Part shown: in pieces, positions 13,851 to 21,941 of the stretch | How the letters are laid out: each line of letters starts with the position of its first letter | Numbering within the stretch: the stretch's first letter is position 1 | Assembly (NCBI RefSeq): GCF_001439695.1 | Contig: NZ_JYLL01000006.1 | Coordinates: forward strand, 124,001-188,000 | DNA length: 64,000 nt | DNA from: Pseudomonas veronii | GTDB lineage: Bacteria; Pseudomonadota; Gammaproteobacteria; Pseudomonadales; Pseudomonadaceae | Direction: 5' to 3' | Notes under the pieces: generated by a model | The model's database searches: none | The model's input: the letters and a program-made list of their open reading frames with translations, nothing else | What the model was told of the DNA's origin: nothing | Program-made: the position numbers and the translations under genes

Positions 13851-14522
13851 TCAATGATTGACCGTATACGCCAGCATCATCGACAACTGACACATCGGCC
13901 GCCCGCTCTCGGCATGCCACTGGTTGAACGCCCCCTGCACCGTCGCCAGATCGCGCAGGCTGGTGGGGGCCTTGTCGACGATCTTCTGCGCGTGCAGGGC
14001 CGCGACCACGTCATCGCTCGGCACGAACGTATCCTTGCCCACCATGCGCAGGAAGCGCGGCGCCGACAGCCCGCCCAACTGATGACCGTGCTTGCTCAGG
14101 TATTTCCATAAACCGACGATATCGGTCACCGGCCAGTCGGCGATAAACGCGCCGAAACCACCCTTCTCCTGGGCGATATCCAGGATCATCTGCGCGTTGC
14201 GCGGCACACTCTTGAGCTTGCCCAGGTGGCGGATGATGCGCGTGTCCTGCATCAAGCGCTCCAGGTGCTCGGCGCCCATCAGCACGACTTTTTCCGGGTC
14301 GAAGCCAAAGAACACCTGCTCGAATGCAGGCCATTTGGCATCCACCACGCTGTGCTTGAGCCCGGCGCGGAAAACCCGCAGCGCCAGGGTCGACAGGTAG
14401 CGATCATCACTGATCTGGCGTAATTGCGCCGGCGTCTTGGGCACAGGCAGACGGGCTTCCAGTTCGGCCGCCGAACCGAAGCGGTTCAGACAATATTCGT
14501 GCAGCCACTTGTAATCGCGCAT
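13851..14522 (-). CDS. DNA-3-methyladenine glycosylase I family protein
   Basis: This 223-residue protein of the 3-methyladenine DNA glycosylase I family (Pfam Adenine_glyco) removes alkylated bases in base excision repair. Family features are KHSVVDAKWPAFEQVFFGFD (residues 56-75), a helical core with RNAQMI and WKYLSKHG, and a C-terminal histidine. The zinc-coordinating cysteines of E. coli Tag are not all evident, so this may be a Tag paralogue of different specificity. It is downstream of ttcA on the same strand but separated from it by a terminator. Confidence 0.85.
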   Translation of the reverse strand: MRDYKWLHEYCLNRFGSAAELEARLPVPKTPAQLRQISDDRYLSTLALRVFRAGLKHSVVDAKWPAFEQVFFGFDPEKVVLMGAEHLERLMQDTRIIRHLGKLKSVPRNAQMILDIAQEKGGFGAFIADWPVTDIVGLWKYLSKHGHQLGGLSAPRFLRMVGKDTFVPSDDVVAALHAQKIVDKAPTSLRDLATVQGAFNQWHAESGRPMCQLSMMLAYTVNH

Positions 14523-14544
14523 GCCCTCTCCTGGGGATTGAAAT

Positions 14545-14568
14545 GAAAACGGCGCCTGTGAGCGCCGT
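14545..14568 (-). terminator. Rho-independent terminator after ttcA
   Basis: Read on the minus strand, ACGGCGC and GCGCCGT form a perfect 7-base-pair stem around the six-base loop TCACAG, followed by TTTTC. It lies just past the ttcA stop. Confidence 0.8.
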
Positions 14569-14589
14569 CGTTCAGAGCGTTGAGAAACG

Positions 14590-15414
14590 TCAGAGGTTCA
14601 CCACGTTGACGAAGCGCGAAGCGGCGTTCTCGTCGATACGCAGGCTGGTGAAGTCGAACAGGTTACGGTCGGCCAACTGCGACGGGATCACGTTCTGCAA
14701 GCTGCGGAAGATACTCTCGGTACGCCCTGGGGTCTTGCGTTCCCAGTCCTGGAGCATCTCCTTGACCACCTGGCGCTGCAGGTTTTCCTGGGAGCCGCAC
14801 AGGTTGCACGGGATGATCGGGAATTGCTTGAAGTCGGAGTAGGCCTGGATGTCCTTCTCGTTGCAATACGCCAGCGGGCGAATCACCACGTTGCGTCCGT
14901 CATCGGCGCGCAGCTTGGGCGGCATGGCCTTGAGGGAGCCGTTGAAGAACATGTTGAGGAAGAATGTCTCGACGATATCGTCGCGGTGATGCCCCAGGGC
15001 CATCTTGGTCGCACCGATCTCATCGGCAAACGTGTAGAGCGTGCCACGGCGCAGGCGCGAACACAGCGAGCAGGTGGTCTTGCCCTCCGGGATCAGCTCC
15101 TTGACCACCGAATAGGTGTCTTTTTCGACGATGTGGTACTCGATGCCCAGTGTCTTGAGGTAGGCCGGCAGCACGTCTTCGGGGAAGCCCGGTTGTTTCT
15201 GGTCCATGTTGACGGCAACGATCTCGAACTTGATCGGCGCAACCTTTTGCAGGTGCAGCAGCACGTCGAGCATGGTGTAGCTGTCTTTGCCGCCGGAGAG
15301 GCAGACCATGACCTTGTCGCCGTCCTCGATCATGTTGAAATCGGCGACCGCTTCACCGGCCAGGCGACGCAGGCGTTTTTGCAGTTTGTTCTGGTTGACC
15401 GTAAGAGTGCCCAT
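14590..15414 (-). CDS. ttcA: tRNA 2-thiocytidine(32) synthetase TtcA
   Basis: TtcA thiolates cytidine 32 of certain tRNAs using ATP and an iron-sulfur cluster. The 274-residue protein has the PP-loop SGGKDS at residues 40-45, the cluster cysteines C115 and C118 (CSLC) and a third in PCNLC near 203-206. The motif [17 protein letters not shown] is also present. ATG at 15414 gives the canonical N-terminus ([22 protein letters not shown] begins here); the frame stays open upstream without family sequence. A good terminator follows. It fits with other tRNA thiolation genes in the window (tusDCBE and mnmA) but is not linked to them. Confidence 0.97.
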   Translation of the reverse strand: MGTLTVNQNKLQKRLRRLAGEAVADFNMIEDGDKVMVCLSGGKDSYTMLDVLLHLQKVAPIKFEIVAVNMDQKQPGFPEDVLPAYLKTLGIEYHIVEKDTYSVVKELIPEGKTTCSLCSRLRRGTLYTFADEIGATKMALGHHRDDIVETFFLNMFFNGSLKAMPPKLRADDGRNVVIRPLAYCNEKDIQAYSDFKQFPIIPCNLCGSQENLQRQVVKEMLQDWERKTPGRTESIFRSLQNVIPSQLADRNLFDFTSLRIDENAASRFVNVVNL

Positions 15415-15717
15415 GGCGCTTGGATCCGCTAGAGGTGTGTGACGAAAAGCGCGGTATTTTACCGGTAAGGTTGACCAAGTTCCAATGTGAGAAGGAGCAA
15501 GCCTCCTTCCCCACTTGAGTGCATTGCCAACGACAGACCGCGCCGCGATTAAGCCCACTGTTTACAGCGCAATTTGCTCTAAAGCCCTACGGTTTTTCCG
15601 GTCATCACTTCCTATACTGCGACTTGAGGTCGCACATAACTATCCAGACCTTTCAGGCCATCTGGCCCGTGGGCGCTCCGATGGGGGGCGATGGTAATAA
15701 CGACAGGAGTGACTGGC
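15415..15717. other. Divergent intergenic region, ttcA / Yip1-like gene
   Basis: This 303-base gap separates two divergent genes and should hold both promoters. A TATACT hexamer at 15613-15618 is a reasonable -10 box for the rightward gene, but I see no convincing -35. A perfect short palindrome GAAGGAG-CAAGC-CTCCTTC at 15491-15509 looks like a decayed member of the REP family found elsewhere here. I see no further gene. Confidence 0.6.
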
Positions 15718-16320
15718 ATGATCCATCACGTCGTGGGGCTTTTTACCCATCCCGACCAGGAATGGCGGGAAATTCGTGGCGATAAAGAAGAAAGCGTCAG
15801 CCACATGTACCTCACTCACACCTTGATTCTCGCGGCGATCCCCGCCGTATCAGCCTTTATCGGCACCACCCAGGTCGGCTGGGTCATCGGCAGTCGTTCC
15901 CCGGTCATGCTGACCCAGGAAAGCGCCTTGTGGATGACCGTCATGTCGTACCTGGCGATGCTCGGCGGCGTAGCGGTCATGGGCGCCTTCATTCACTGGA
16001 TGGCGCGCACCTACGACGCCAGCCCCAGCATGGCGCGTTGTATCGCCTTTGCCACCTACACCGCGACACCGTTGTTCATCGGCGGGCTGGCGGCGCTCTA
16101 CCCGCACATGTGGCTGGGGATGGTCGTCGGCACGGCAGCGATCTGTTACACGGTGTACCTGCTGTATGTGGGGTTACCGACGTTCATGAGCATCGATCCG
16201 GACGAAGGCTTTCTGTTTTCCAGCTCGGTGCTGGCCGTGGGCCTGGTCGTGCTGGTGGCAATCATGGCGTTCACCGTGATCGTCTGGGGCCTGGGCGTTG
16301 GCCCGATCTATACCAACTAA
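15718..16320 (+). CDS. Yip1-family inner-membrane protein
   Basis: This 200-residue polytopic membrane protein starts HHVVGLFTHPDQEW, the N-terminal signature of bacterial Yip1/YIP1-like proteins. Five or so hydrophobic segments follow: LILAAIPAVSAFIG, WMTVMSYLAMLGGVAVMGAFI, TPLFIGGLAALYPHM with GMVVGTAAICYTVYLLYVGL, and SSVLAVGLVVLVAIMAFTVIV. ATG at 15718 has ACAGGAG eight bases upstream. Function in bacteria is not established; an envelope role is possible. It is a single gene followed by a weak terminator. Confidence 0.87.
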   Translation: MIHHVVGLFTHPDQEWREIRGDKEESVSHMYLTHTLILAAIPAVSAFIGTTQVGWVIGSRSPVMLTQESALWMTVMSYLAMLGGVAVMGAFIHWMARTYDASPSMARCIAFATYTATPLFIGGLAALYPHMWLGMVVGTAAICYTVYLLYVGLPTFMSIDPDEGFLFSSSVLAVGLVVLVAIMAFTVIVWGLGVGPIYTN

Positions 16321-16342
16321 GCGGTTTCACCCAGCAGGCAAG

Positions 16343-16362
16343 GCCACCGCAAGGTGGCTTTG
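16343..16362 (+). terminator. Likely terminator after the Yip1-like gene
   Basis: GCCACC and GGTGGC form a 6-base-pair stem around the stable loop GCAA, followed by TTTGTG. The U-tract is short, so termination may be partial. Confidence 0.55.
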
Positions 16363-16449
16363 TGCGTCATGCATGACCATTCGGCGCCTGACCGATTCGG
16401 AAACACCCGCCTTTGCGGCATACTGGCCACCTCTGGAGAGATGTACAGC

Positions 16450-16944
16450 ATGCCCGAGCAACTCAATACCCGCGTCGAAGATTGTTTCCTGCTAGCCGAA
16501 TCCTTTTTCAAACGAAGCTTCAAACGCCCCCAGGTCAGCCTCAAGTTGCGGGGCCAGAAAGCCGGTGTCGCGCATTTGCACGAAAACCTGCTGCGCTTCA
16601 ACCCACAGTTGTACCGCGAAAACAGCCAACACTTCCTGAAACAGACCGTGGCCCATGAAGTGGCGCACCTGATCGCCCACCAATTGTTTGGCGAGCGCAT
16701 CCAGCCCCATGGCGAGGAATGGCAACTGATCATGCGCGGCGTGTATGAACTGCCGCCAGACCGTTGCCACACCTATGAGATCAAGCGCCGCCAGGTGACC
16801 CGCTATATCTACCGCTGCCCGTGTGCGGACAGCGACTTCCCGTTTTCGTCACAGCGCCATGGGTTGGTGAGGCAGGGGCGGCGTTATCTGTGCAGGCGCT
16901 GTCGGCAGACGTTGGTGTTTACCGGGGAAACTCGCGTTGAGTGA
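16450..16944 (+). CDS. sprT: SprT family zinc metalloprotease-like protein
   Basis: This 164-residue SprT-family protein has the zinc-binding motif HEVAH at residues 69-73 and a C-terminal zinc ribbon made from CPC near residue 120 and CRRC near residue 150. That is the full bacterial SprT layout, related to eukaryotic Spartan DNA-protein crosslink proteases. Start 16450 is chosen over the in-frame ATG at 16441 because GGAGAG at 16434-16439 is correctly spaced only for 16450. The protein then begins MPEQLNTRVED. It is a single gene with a repeat pair immediately downstream. Confidence 0.93.
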   Translation: MPEQLNTRVEDCFLLAESFFKRSFKRPQVSLKLRGQKAGVAHLHENLLRFNPQLYRENSQHFLKQTVAHEVAHLIAHQLFGERIQPHGEEWQLIMRGVYELPPDRCHTYEIKRRQVTRYIYRCPCADSDFPFSSQRHGLVRQGRRYLCRRCRQTLVFTGETRVE

Positions 16945-16962
16945 AATATGCGGTGTGTGTGA

Positions 16963-17049
16963 GGGCCTCATCGGGGGCAAGCCCCCTCTCACATTTTGAC
17001 CCTGTTCACAGAGCTAATTGTGGGAGGGGGCTTGCCCCCGATGAGGCCC
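16963..17049. repeat. REPIN-type inverted repeat pair
   Basis: The outer arms GGGCCTCAT and ATGAGGCCC extend the usual core CGGGGGCAAGCCCCCTC/GAGGGGGCTTGCCCCCG into about 30-base inverted arms around a 26-base spacer. It fills the tail-to-tail gap between sprT and the CoA-transferase gene. One arm has CTCTCACA where the other has TGTGGGAG, a single mismatch. Confidence 0.85.
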
Positions 17050-17058
17050 GCCCAGTCA

Positions 17059-18240
17059 CTACACAATCACCTTGGCAGCACGCAACGCGCTGATGCGCTG
17101 TGAGCTCAAGCCCAACTCCATCAGCACTTCATCACTGTGCGCGCCCACCGCCGCCCCGATATGCCGGGGGGCTGGCAACCCTTCGGAGAACTTCAGCGGG
17201 CAAGCCATCTGCGCCTGGGTCGAGCCGTCGGGCCGCGGCACCTGGGTGACCAGTTCCCGCGCCTTCAACTGCGGATGCTCCACGGCTTCGCTCAGGCTCA
17301 ACACCGGTTCGACGCACGCATCGACCCCGGCAAACAACTCGCACAACTCCTCGAAGCTGCGCTTCTCAAACTCAACCTGCAGCGCCTGCTTGAGCGCCTT
17401 TTGCTGCTCAGGCTCGGGCGACAAACCTTGTGCCGCCAGTTCCGGTCGCCCCAACGCGGCGCACAATTGCTGCATGAATGCCGGTTCCAGACTGCCGACC
17501 GACATCCAGCGCCCATCGCGGGAACGGTAATAATCGTAGAAACTGCCGCCATTGAGCACATGGGTCTCCCACCCCGGCTCCACGCCACAGGCCAGGTAGC
17601 CAGCGCCGGCCATGGCATTCAAACTGAACGAGCAGTCGGTCATGCTCACATCCAGGTACTGGCCAACGCCGCTCTGTTGCCGCGCAATCACCGCCGCGAG
17701 CAGGCCCACCACCGCGTGCAGCGAGCCACCGGCGACATCCGCCAATTGCACGCCCAACGGCAGCGGCCCGCTGTCCCGCCGCCCGGTATGGCTGGCCACT
17801 CCGGCCAACGCCAGGTAGTTGATATCGTGCCCAGCGCGGTCCTTGTAGGGGCCGGTCTGACCGTACCCAGTGATCGACACGTAAATCAGCCGCGGGTTGA
17901 TCGCCTTCAACGCCGCATACCCCAGGCCCAGGCGCTCCATCACCCCGGGGCGAAACTGTTCGAGCACGATGTCGTAGCCCTTGACCAGCTCGCGCACAAT
18001 CTCCAGCGCCTCGGCCTGCTTCAGATCCAGGGCGAGGCTGCGCTTATTGCGATTGAGGTAAGCATGGCTGGCCGAGGTGCCCTGATCGTGGGGCGGCAGC
18101 ACGCGCAGCAGGTCCATGCGCGTGGGCGATTCGATGCGCAGCACCTCGGCGCCCATGTCCGCCAGCATCAGCGACGCAAACGGGCCGGGCAGCAAGGTGG
18201 AAAAATCCAGTACTTTGAGGGACGCCAAGGGACCTGACAT
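17059..18240 (-). CDS. CaiB/BaiF family CoA-transferase
   Basis: This 393-residue class III CoA-transferase/racemase moves CoA between acids. Family motifs are KVLDFSTLLPGPFASLMLADMGAEV at the N-terminus, the LNRNKRSLALDLK segment near 62-74, VLEQFRPGVMERLGLGY near 92-108, and the catalytic aspartate at about D139 in AGHDINYLALAG. It resembles alpha-methylacyl-CoA racemase more than formyl-CoA transferase. The natural substrate cannot be read from the sequence. ATG at 18240 follows GGAGTCTCC. It is a single gene, divergent from the tus operon. Confidence 0.92.
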   Translation of the reverse strand: MSGPLASLKVLDFSTLLPGPFASLMLADMGAEVLRIESPTRMDLLRVLPPHDQGTSASHAYLNRNKRSLALDLKQAEALEIVRELVKGYDIVLEQFRPGVMERLGLGYAALKAINPRLIYVSITGYGQTGPYKDRAGHDINYLALAGVASHTGRRDSGPLPLGVQLADVAGGSLHAVVGLLAAVIARQQSGVGQYLDVSMTDCSFSLNAMAGAGYLACGVEPGWETHVLNGGSFYDYYRSRDGRWMSVGSLEPAFMQQLCAALGRPELAAQGLSPEPEQQKALKQALQVEFEKRSFEELCELFAGVDACVEPVLSLSEAVEHPQLKARELVTQVPRPDGSTQAQMACPLKFSEGLPAPRHIGAAVGAHSDEVLMELGLSSQRISALRAAKVIV

Positions 18241-18398
18241 GGAGACTCCGTTTCCGATTCGACTGGCGACAGCGTAGTCAGCCTTCAGCGCCGACGGCAA
18301 TCGTCAGAACGATCATCGGCAGTGACCGTTTTGATCACGGCGGGCTTTTTCCCGGCGGCGGCCTTATCATTGGCCCACGTTTGCTTGCAGGGGGTTCC

Positions 18399-18791
18399 AT
18401 GAAATTTGCGATAGCACTGTTTTCCGCCGCCCATGCGCCCTCCTCGCGTCGCGCCTTGCTGTTCGCCCAGGCGGCGCTGGCCGGCGGGCACGAGATTGTG
18501 CGCCTGTTTTTTTATCAGGACGGCGTCTACAGTGCCTCCAACACCATCGTTGCGCCACAGGATGAGCAAGACATCGCTCGCCAATGGCGTGAGTTTGTCA
18601 GCGCGCATCAGTTGGACGCCGTGGTGTGCATCGCCGCCGCCCTGCGCCGTGGCGTGCTCGACAGCGAAGAAGCCGCGCGTTACCAGCGCAGCGCGGTGAA
18701 CCTGGAGGCGCCATGGGAGCTGTCGGGCCTTGGGCAATTGCACGACGCGACCCAGGCCGCCGACCGCCTGATCTGTTTTGGAGGGCCGTGA
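18399..18791 (+). CDS. tusD: Sulfurtransferase complex subunit TusD
   Basis: TusD is the sulfur-accepting subunit of the TusBCD complex in the 2-thiouridine relay that feeds MnmA. The 130-residue DsrE-like protein has its persulfide-carrying cysteine at about C77 in LDAVVCIAAALRRGV. AGGGGG lies just upstream of ATG 18399. It is the first of four tightly packed tus genes, with the next start two bases after its stop. Confidence 0.96.
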   Translation: MKFAIALFSAAHAPSSRRALLFAQAALAGGHEIVRLFFYQDGVYSASNTIVAPQDEQDIARQWREFVSAHQLDAVVCIAAALRRGVLDSEEAARYQRSAVNLEAPWELSGLGQLHDATQAADRLICFGGP

Positions 18792-18792
18792 C

Positions 18793-19143
18793 ATGTCCAA
18801 ATCCTTGCTGGTCATCAGCCGCCAGGCACCGTGGTCCGGGCCGAGCGCGCGGGAAGCCCTGGATATCGTATTGGCCGGCGGCGCGTTCGATCTGCCCATC
18901 GGCCTGTTGTTCCTGGATGACGGCGTGTTCCAACTGGCGCCGCACCAGGACGCCAAGGCCGTGCAGCAAAAAGACCTCGGCGCCAACCTGCAAGCACTGG
19001 GGCTGTTCGGTATCGACGAGGTGTTTGCCTGCGGCCACAGCCTGGCTGCGCGCGGGCTGACGCACCCGGTCAATGCACAGCCGCTGAACGACGAACAGAT
19101 TTCCCAGTTGATTGACCGTTACGACCAGGTGATAACCCTCTGA
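18793..19143 (+). CDS. tusC: Sulfurtransferase complex subunit TusC
   Basis: This 116-residue DsrF-like subunit of the TusBCD heterohexamer has the family features APWSGPSAREALDIVLAGGAF near residues 12-31 and GLLFLDDGVFQL near 37-48. The start is two bases after the tusD stop and the stop shares one base with the tusB start. Its role in sulfur transfer is structural as far as known. Confidence 0.95.
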   Translation: MSKSLLVISRQAPWSGPSAREALDIVLAGGAFDLPIGLLFLDDGVFQLAPHQDAKAVQQKDLGANLQALGLFGIDEVFACGHSLAARGLTHPVNAQPLNDEQISQLIDRYDQVITL

Positions 19144-19421
19144 TGTCGACTTTACATGTGGTGTCCCACTCCCCGTTTACCGATAGCCGCCTCGACAGCT
19201 GCCTGCGCGTCTGTGGCAGCGACGATGCGATCCTGCTCTGTGGCGACGGCGCCTACGGGCTGCGTCACCCGGCGCTGCTGACCAAAGGCGTGAAGGTCTT
19301 TGTGCTGGCCGAAGACAGCCTGGCGCGCAACCTGCCGCTGCCCGACTGGGCCGACTGCGTGGATTACCCAGGTTTCGTGCAGCTGTCGATCGACTACGAC
19401 AAGGTCAACACCTGGCTATGA
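19143..19421 (+). CDS. tusB: Sulfurtransferase complex subunit TusB
   Basis: This 92-residue DsrH-like protein is the third TusBCD subunit. It shows the typical LHVVSHSP start, LCGDGAYGL centre and KVFVLAEDSLARNL segment. Start and stop both overlap their neighbours by one to four bases, so the four tus genes form one translationally coupled block. Confidence 0.95.
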   Translation: MSTLHVVSHSPFTDSRLDSCLRVCGSDDAILLCGDGAYGLRHPALLTKGVKVFVLAEDSLARNLPLPDWADCVDYPGFVQLSIDYDKVNTWL

Positions 19422-19753
19422 ACACCCTGACCGTGGGCGCGCGCACCCTCGAACTGGACAAGGACGGCTACCTCGTCGACCTGAACGAGTGGTCGGCCGA
19501 CGTGGCCAACGCCCTCGCCGCCGCCGAAGCCCTCGAGCTGACCCCGGCGCATTGGGAAATCCTCGAGCTGCTGCGCCAGTTTTATCAAGAGTTCCAGCTG
19601 TCCCCCGCCACACGCCCGCTGATCAAGTACACCGCCTTGAAGCTGGGTGCGGACAAGGGCAACAGCCTGCACCTCAACAAACTGTTCAACGGCACTCCCG
19701 CCAAACTCGCCGCCAAGCTGGCCGGCCTGCCCAGACCGACGAATTGCTTATGA
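19418..19753 (+). CDS. tusE: TusE/DsrC-family sulfur carrier
   Basis: TusE takes sulfur from TusD and, with MnmA, thiolates U34 of glutamate, glutamine and lysine tRNAs. The 111-residue protein has the DsrC/TusE signature and ends RPTNCL, so the persulfide cysteine is the penultimate residue (C110) as in E. coli TusE. mnmA itself is at 39.8 kb in this window. The tusE stop overlaps the start of the next gene (ATGA). Confidence 0.95.
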   Translation: MNTLTVGARTLELDKDGYLVDLNEWSADVANALAAAEALELTPAHWEILELLRQFYQEFQLSPATRPLIKYTALKLGADKGNSLHLNKLFNGTPAKLAAKLAGLPRPTNCL

Positions 19754-20751
19754 CCGACTTTGCTCCGCTGACCCTCGAAACCCCTGCCGAGCACCCGTTT
19801 GCGCCGTTCGTGCGTATCCTGGGCAAAGGCAAGCGCGGTGCGCGCAACCTGACCCGCGAAGAAGCCCGCGAAGCCATGGGCATGCTGCTTGACGAAAAAG
19901 TCGAAGACACCCAGCTCGGTGCCTTCCTCATGCTGCTGCGCCACAAAGAGGAAAGCCCGGAAGAACTCGCCGGTTTCACCGAAGCGGTGCGCGAGCGCCT
20001 GCACGCCCCGGCGCTGAAGGTGGATATCGACTGGCCGACCTATGCCGGCAAAAAGCGCCACCTGCCGTGGTTCCTGCTGGCCGCCAAGTGCCTGGCGCAG
20101 AACGGTGTACGCATCCTCATGCATGGCGGCGGCGCCCACACGGCCGGCCGGCTGTACACCGAGCAATTGCTGGAAGGTCTACAGATCCCGCTGTGCCGCA
20201 ATTGGCAGCAGGTCGAGACAGCCTTCGAGCACGGCAACCTGGTATTCATCCCGCTGGGCGACTGGGCCCCGCAACTGCAACGCATGATCGACCTGCGCAA
20301 CACCCTGGGCCTGCGCTCGCCGATCCACTCCCTGGCACGCCTGCTCAACCCGCTGAATGCACGCTGCGGCCTGCAAAGCATCTTCCATCCCGGCTACCAG
20401 GGCGTACACCGCGATGCCAGCGGCCTGCTCGGCGACACGGTGATTGTGGTCAAGGGCGATGGCGGCGAAATCGAGATCAACCCCGACACGATCAGCCACC
20501 TCTACGGCAGCACCGGTGGCGAAAGCTGGGACGAAGAATGGCCCGCCCTCGCCGCCCAGCGCCATGTCAAACCGGCCAGCCTGGAGCCCGAGCAGTTGAA
20601 AGCGCTGTGGCGCGGCGAGGTCGAGGACAGCTACCCGCAACTCGCCTTGATCGCCACCATGGCCCTGGCCTTGCGCGGCCTCGGTCATCCGCGGGAGCAA
20701 GCGTTCGAATTGGCCCAGCAATACTGGGACGCACGGGATAAATCGATTTAA
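19750..20751 (+). CDS. ybiB: YbiB-like glycosyl/phosphoribosyl transferase family protein
   Basis: This 333-residue protein resembles E. coli YbiB, a TrpD2 homologue with the nucleoside phosphorylase/anthranilate phosphoribosyltransferase fold that binds DNA and lacks PRPP transferase activity. The N-terminal helical domain (NLTREEAREAMGMLLD, DTQLGAFLMLLRHKEE) and the LMHGGG loop near residue 118 are visible. The canonical PRPP-binding motifs of TrpD are weak. It is coupled to tusE by a four-base ATGA overlap, suggesting a link with tRNA or sulfur metabolism; this link is inferred only from position. Confidence 0.85.
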   Translation: MTDFAPLTLETPAEHPFAPFVRILGKGKRGARNLTREEAREAMGMLLDEKVEDTQLGAFLMLLRHKEESPEELAGFTEAVRERLHAPALKVDIDWPTYAGKKRHLPWFLLAAKCLAQNGVRILMHGGGAHTAGRLYTEQLLEGLQIPLCRNWQQVETAFEHGNLVFIPLGDWAPQLQRMIDLRNTLGLRSPIHSLARLLNPLNARCGLQSIFHPGYQGVHRDASGLLGDTVIVVKGDGGEIEINPDTISHLYGSTGGESWDEEWPALAAQRHVKPASLEPEQLKALWRGEVEDSYPQLALIATMALALRGLGHPREQAFELAQQYWDARDKSI

Positions 20752-20839
20752 TCGATCATTCCCCCGCAATCTTTGCGCTTTTAGTTCGAACTCATCCCTT
20801 TAGACTGGACTCCAACGCTTATTAGCCAAGGAGCCAGTC

Positions 20840-21835
20840 ATGGGTTTGCTGATTGAAGGACGCTGGCACGACCAGTGGTACGAAAGTAGCGCGGATGGCG
20901 CGTTCCAGCGGGAACAGGCACAACGCCGCCACTGGGTGACCGCTGACGGCCAGCCCGGCCCCAGCGGCGAAGGTGGCTTCAAGGCCGAAGCCGGTCGTTA
21001 CCACCTGTATGTGTCGCTCGCCTGCCCGTGGGCCCATCGCACGCTGATCCTGCGCAAACTCAAGGGGCTGGAAGGTCTGATCGACGTGTCCGTGGTCAGC
21101 TGGCTGATGCTGGAAAACGGCTGGACCTTCGACAAGGCCCGCGGCTCCAGCGGCGACTCGCTGGATGGCTTCGCGTTCATGCACCAGCGCTACACCGCCG
21201 ACACGGCCGATTACACCGGGCGCGTCACGGTGCCGGTGCTGTGGGACAAACAACTCAAGCGCATCGTCAGCAATGAATCAGCGGAGATCATCCGCATGTT
21301 CAACAGCGCGTTCAACGGGCTGACCGGCAACACCCTGGACTTCTACCCCGAGGCTCTGCGCCCGCGCATCGATGCGCTGAACGAGCGCATCTACCCCGCC
21401 GTGAACAACGGCGTGTACCGCGCAGGCTTCGCCACCTCGCAGCAGGCCTATGAGCGTGCGTTCGATGATGTGTTTGCCGAACTGGACCACTTGGAACAGC
21501 ACCTGGGCGAGCATCGCTACCTGGCCGGTGAGTACCTGACCGAGGCGGATGTACGGCTGTTTACCACGCTGATTCGATTTGATGCGGTGTATTACAGCCA
21601 CTTCAAATGCAACCTGCGGCGGATTGCCGATTATCCGAATCTGTCGAATTGGTTGCGGGAAATCTATCAATGGCCGGGAGTGGCCGAGACGGTGGACTTT
21701 GCGCACATCAAGGGGCATTACTATGCCAGCCACCGCACCATCAATCCGACGGGGATTGTGCCCAAGGGGCCGTTGCAGGTGTTTGATGCCGAGCATGATC
21801 GCGGGCGGTTGAGCGCTAAGGGCGTCTGGCGTTGA
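20840..21835 (+). CDS. Glutathionyl-hydroquinone reductase (YqjG-like Xi-class GST)
   Basis: This 331-residue Xi-class glutathione transferase reduces glutathionyl-hydroquinones. The catalytic cysteine is C62 in SLACPWAHRT, and the family-specific NESAEIIRMFNSAFN and YPEALRPRIDALNERIYPAVNNGVYRAGFA segments are present. The C-terminal all-helical GST domain ends with GHYYASHRTINPTGIVPKGP. AAGGAG lies just upstream of ATG 20840. It is a single gene followed by a repeat pair. Confidence 0.94.
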   Translation: MGLLIEGRWHDQWYESSADGAFQREQAQRRHWVTADGQPGPSGEGGFKAEAGRYHLYVSLACPWAHRTLILRKLKGLEGLIDVSVVSWLMLENGWTFDKARGSSGDSLDGFAFMHQRYTADTADYTGRVTVPVLWDKQLKRIVSNESAEIIRMFNSAFNGLTGNTLDFYPEALRPRIDALNERIYPAVNNGVYRAGFATSQQAYERAFDDVFAELDHLEQHLGEHRYLAGEYLTEADVRLFTTLIRFDAVYYSHFKCNLRRIADYPNLSNWLREIYQWPGVAETVDFAHIKGHYYASHRTINPTGIVPKGPLQVFDAEHDRGRLSAKGVWR

Positions 21836-21865
21836 TCCAGAGGATGGGTTGGATCTAATGGCCTC

Positions 21866-21931
21866 ATCGGGGGCAAGCCCCCTCCCACATTGGAAGGCAT
21901 TCCAAAATGTGGGAGGGGGCTTGCCCCCGAT
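21866..21931. repeat. REPIN-type inverted repeat pair
   Basis: Perfect 25-base inverted arms (21866-21890 and 21907-21931, core ATCGGGGGCAAGCCCCCTCC) flank a 16-base centre TTGGAAGGCATTCCAA that is itself palindromic. It lies between the convergent GST gene and cysG. This is the most symmetric of the elements in the window. Confidence 0.88.
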
Positions 21932-21941
21932 GCATTCAGGC

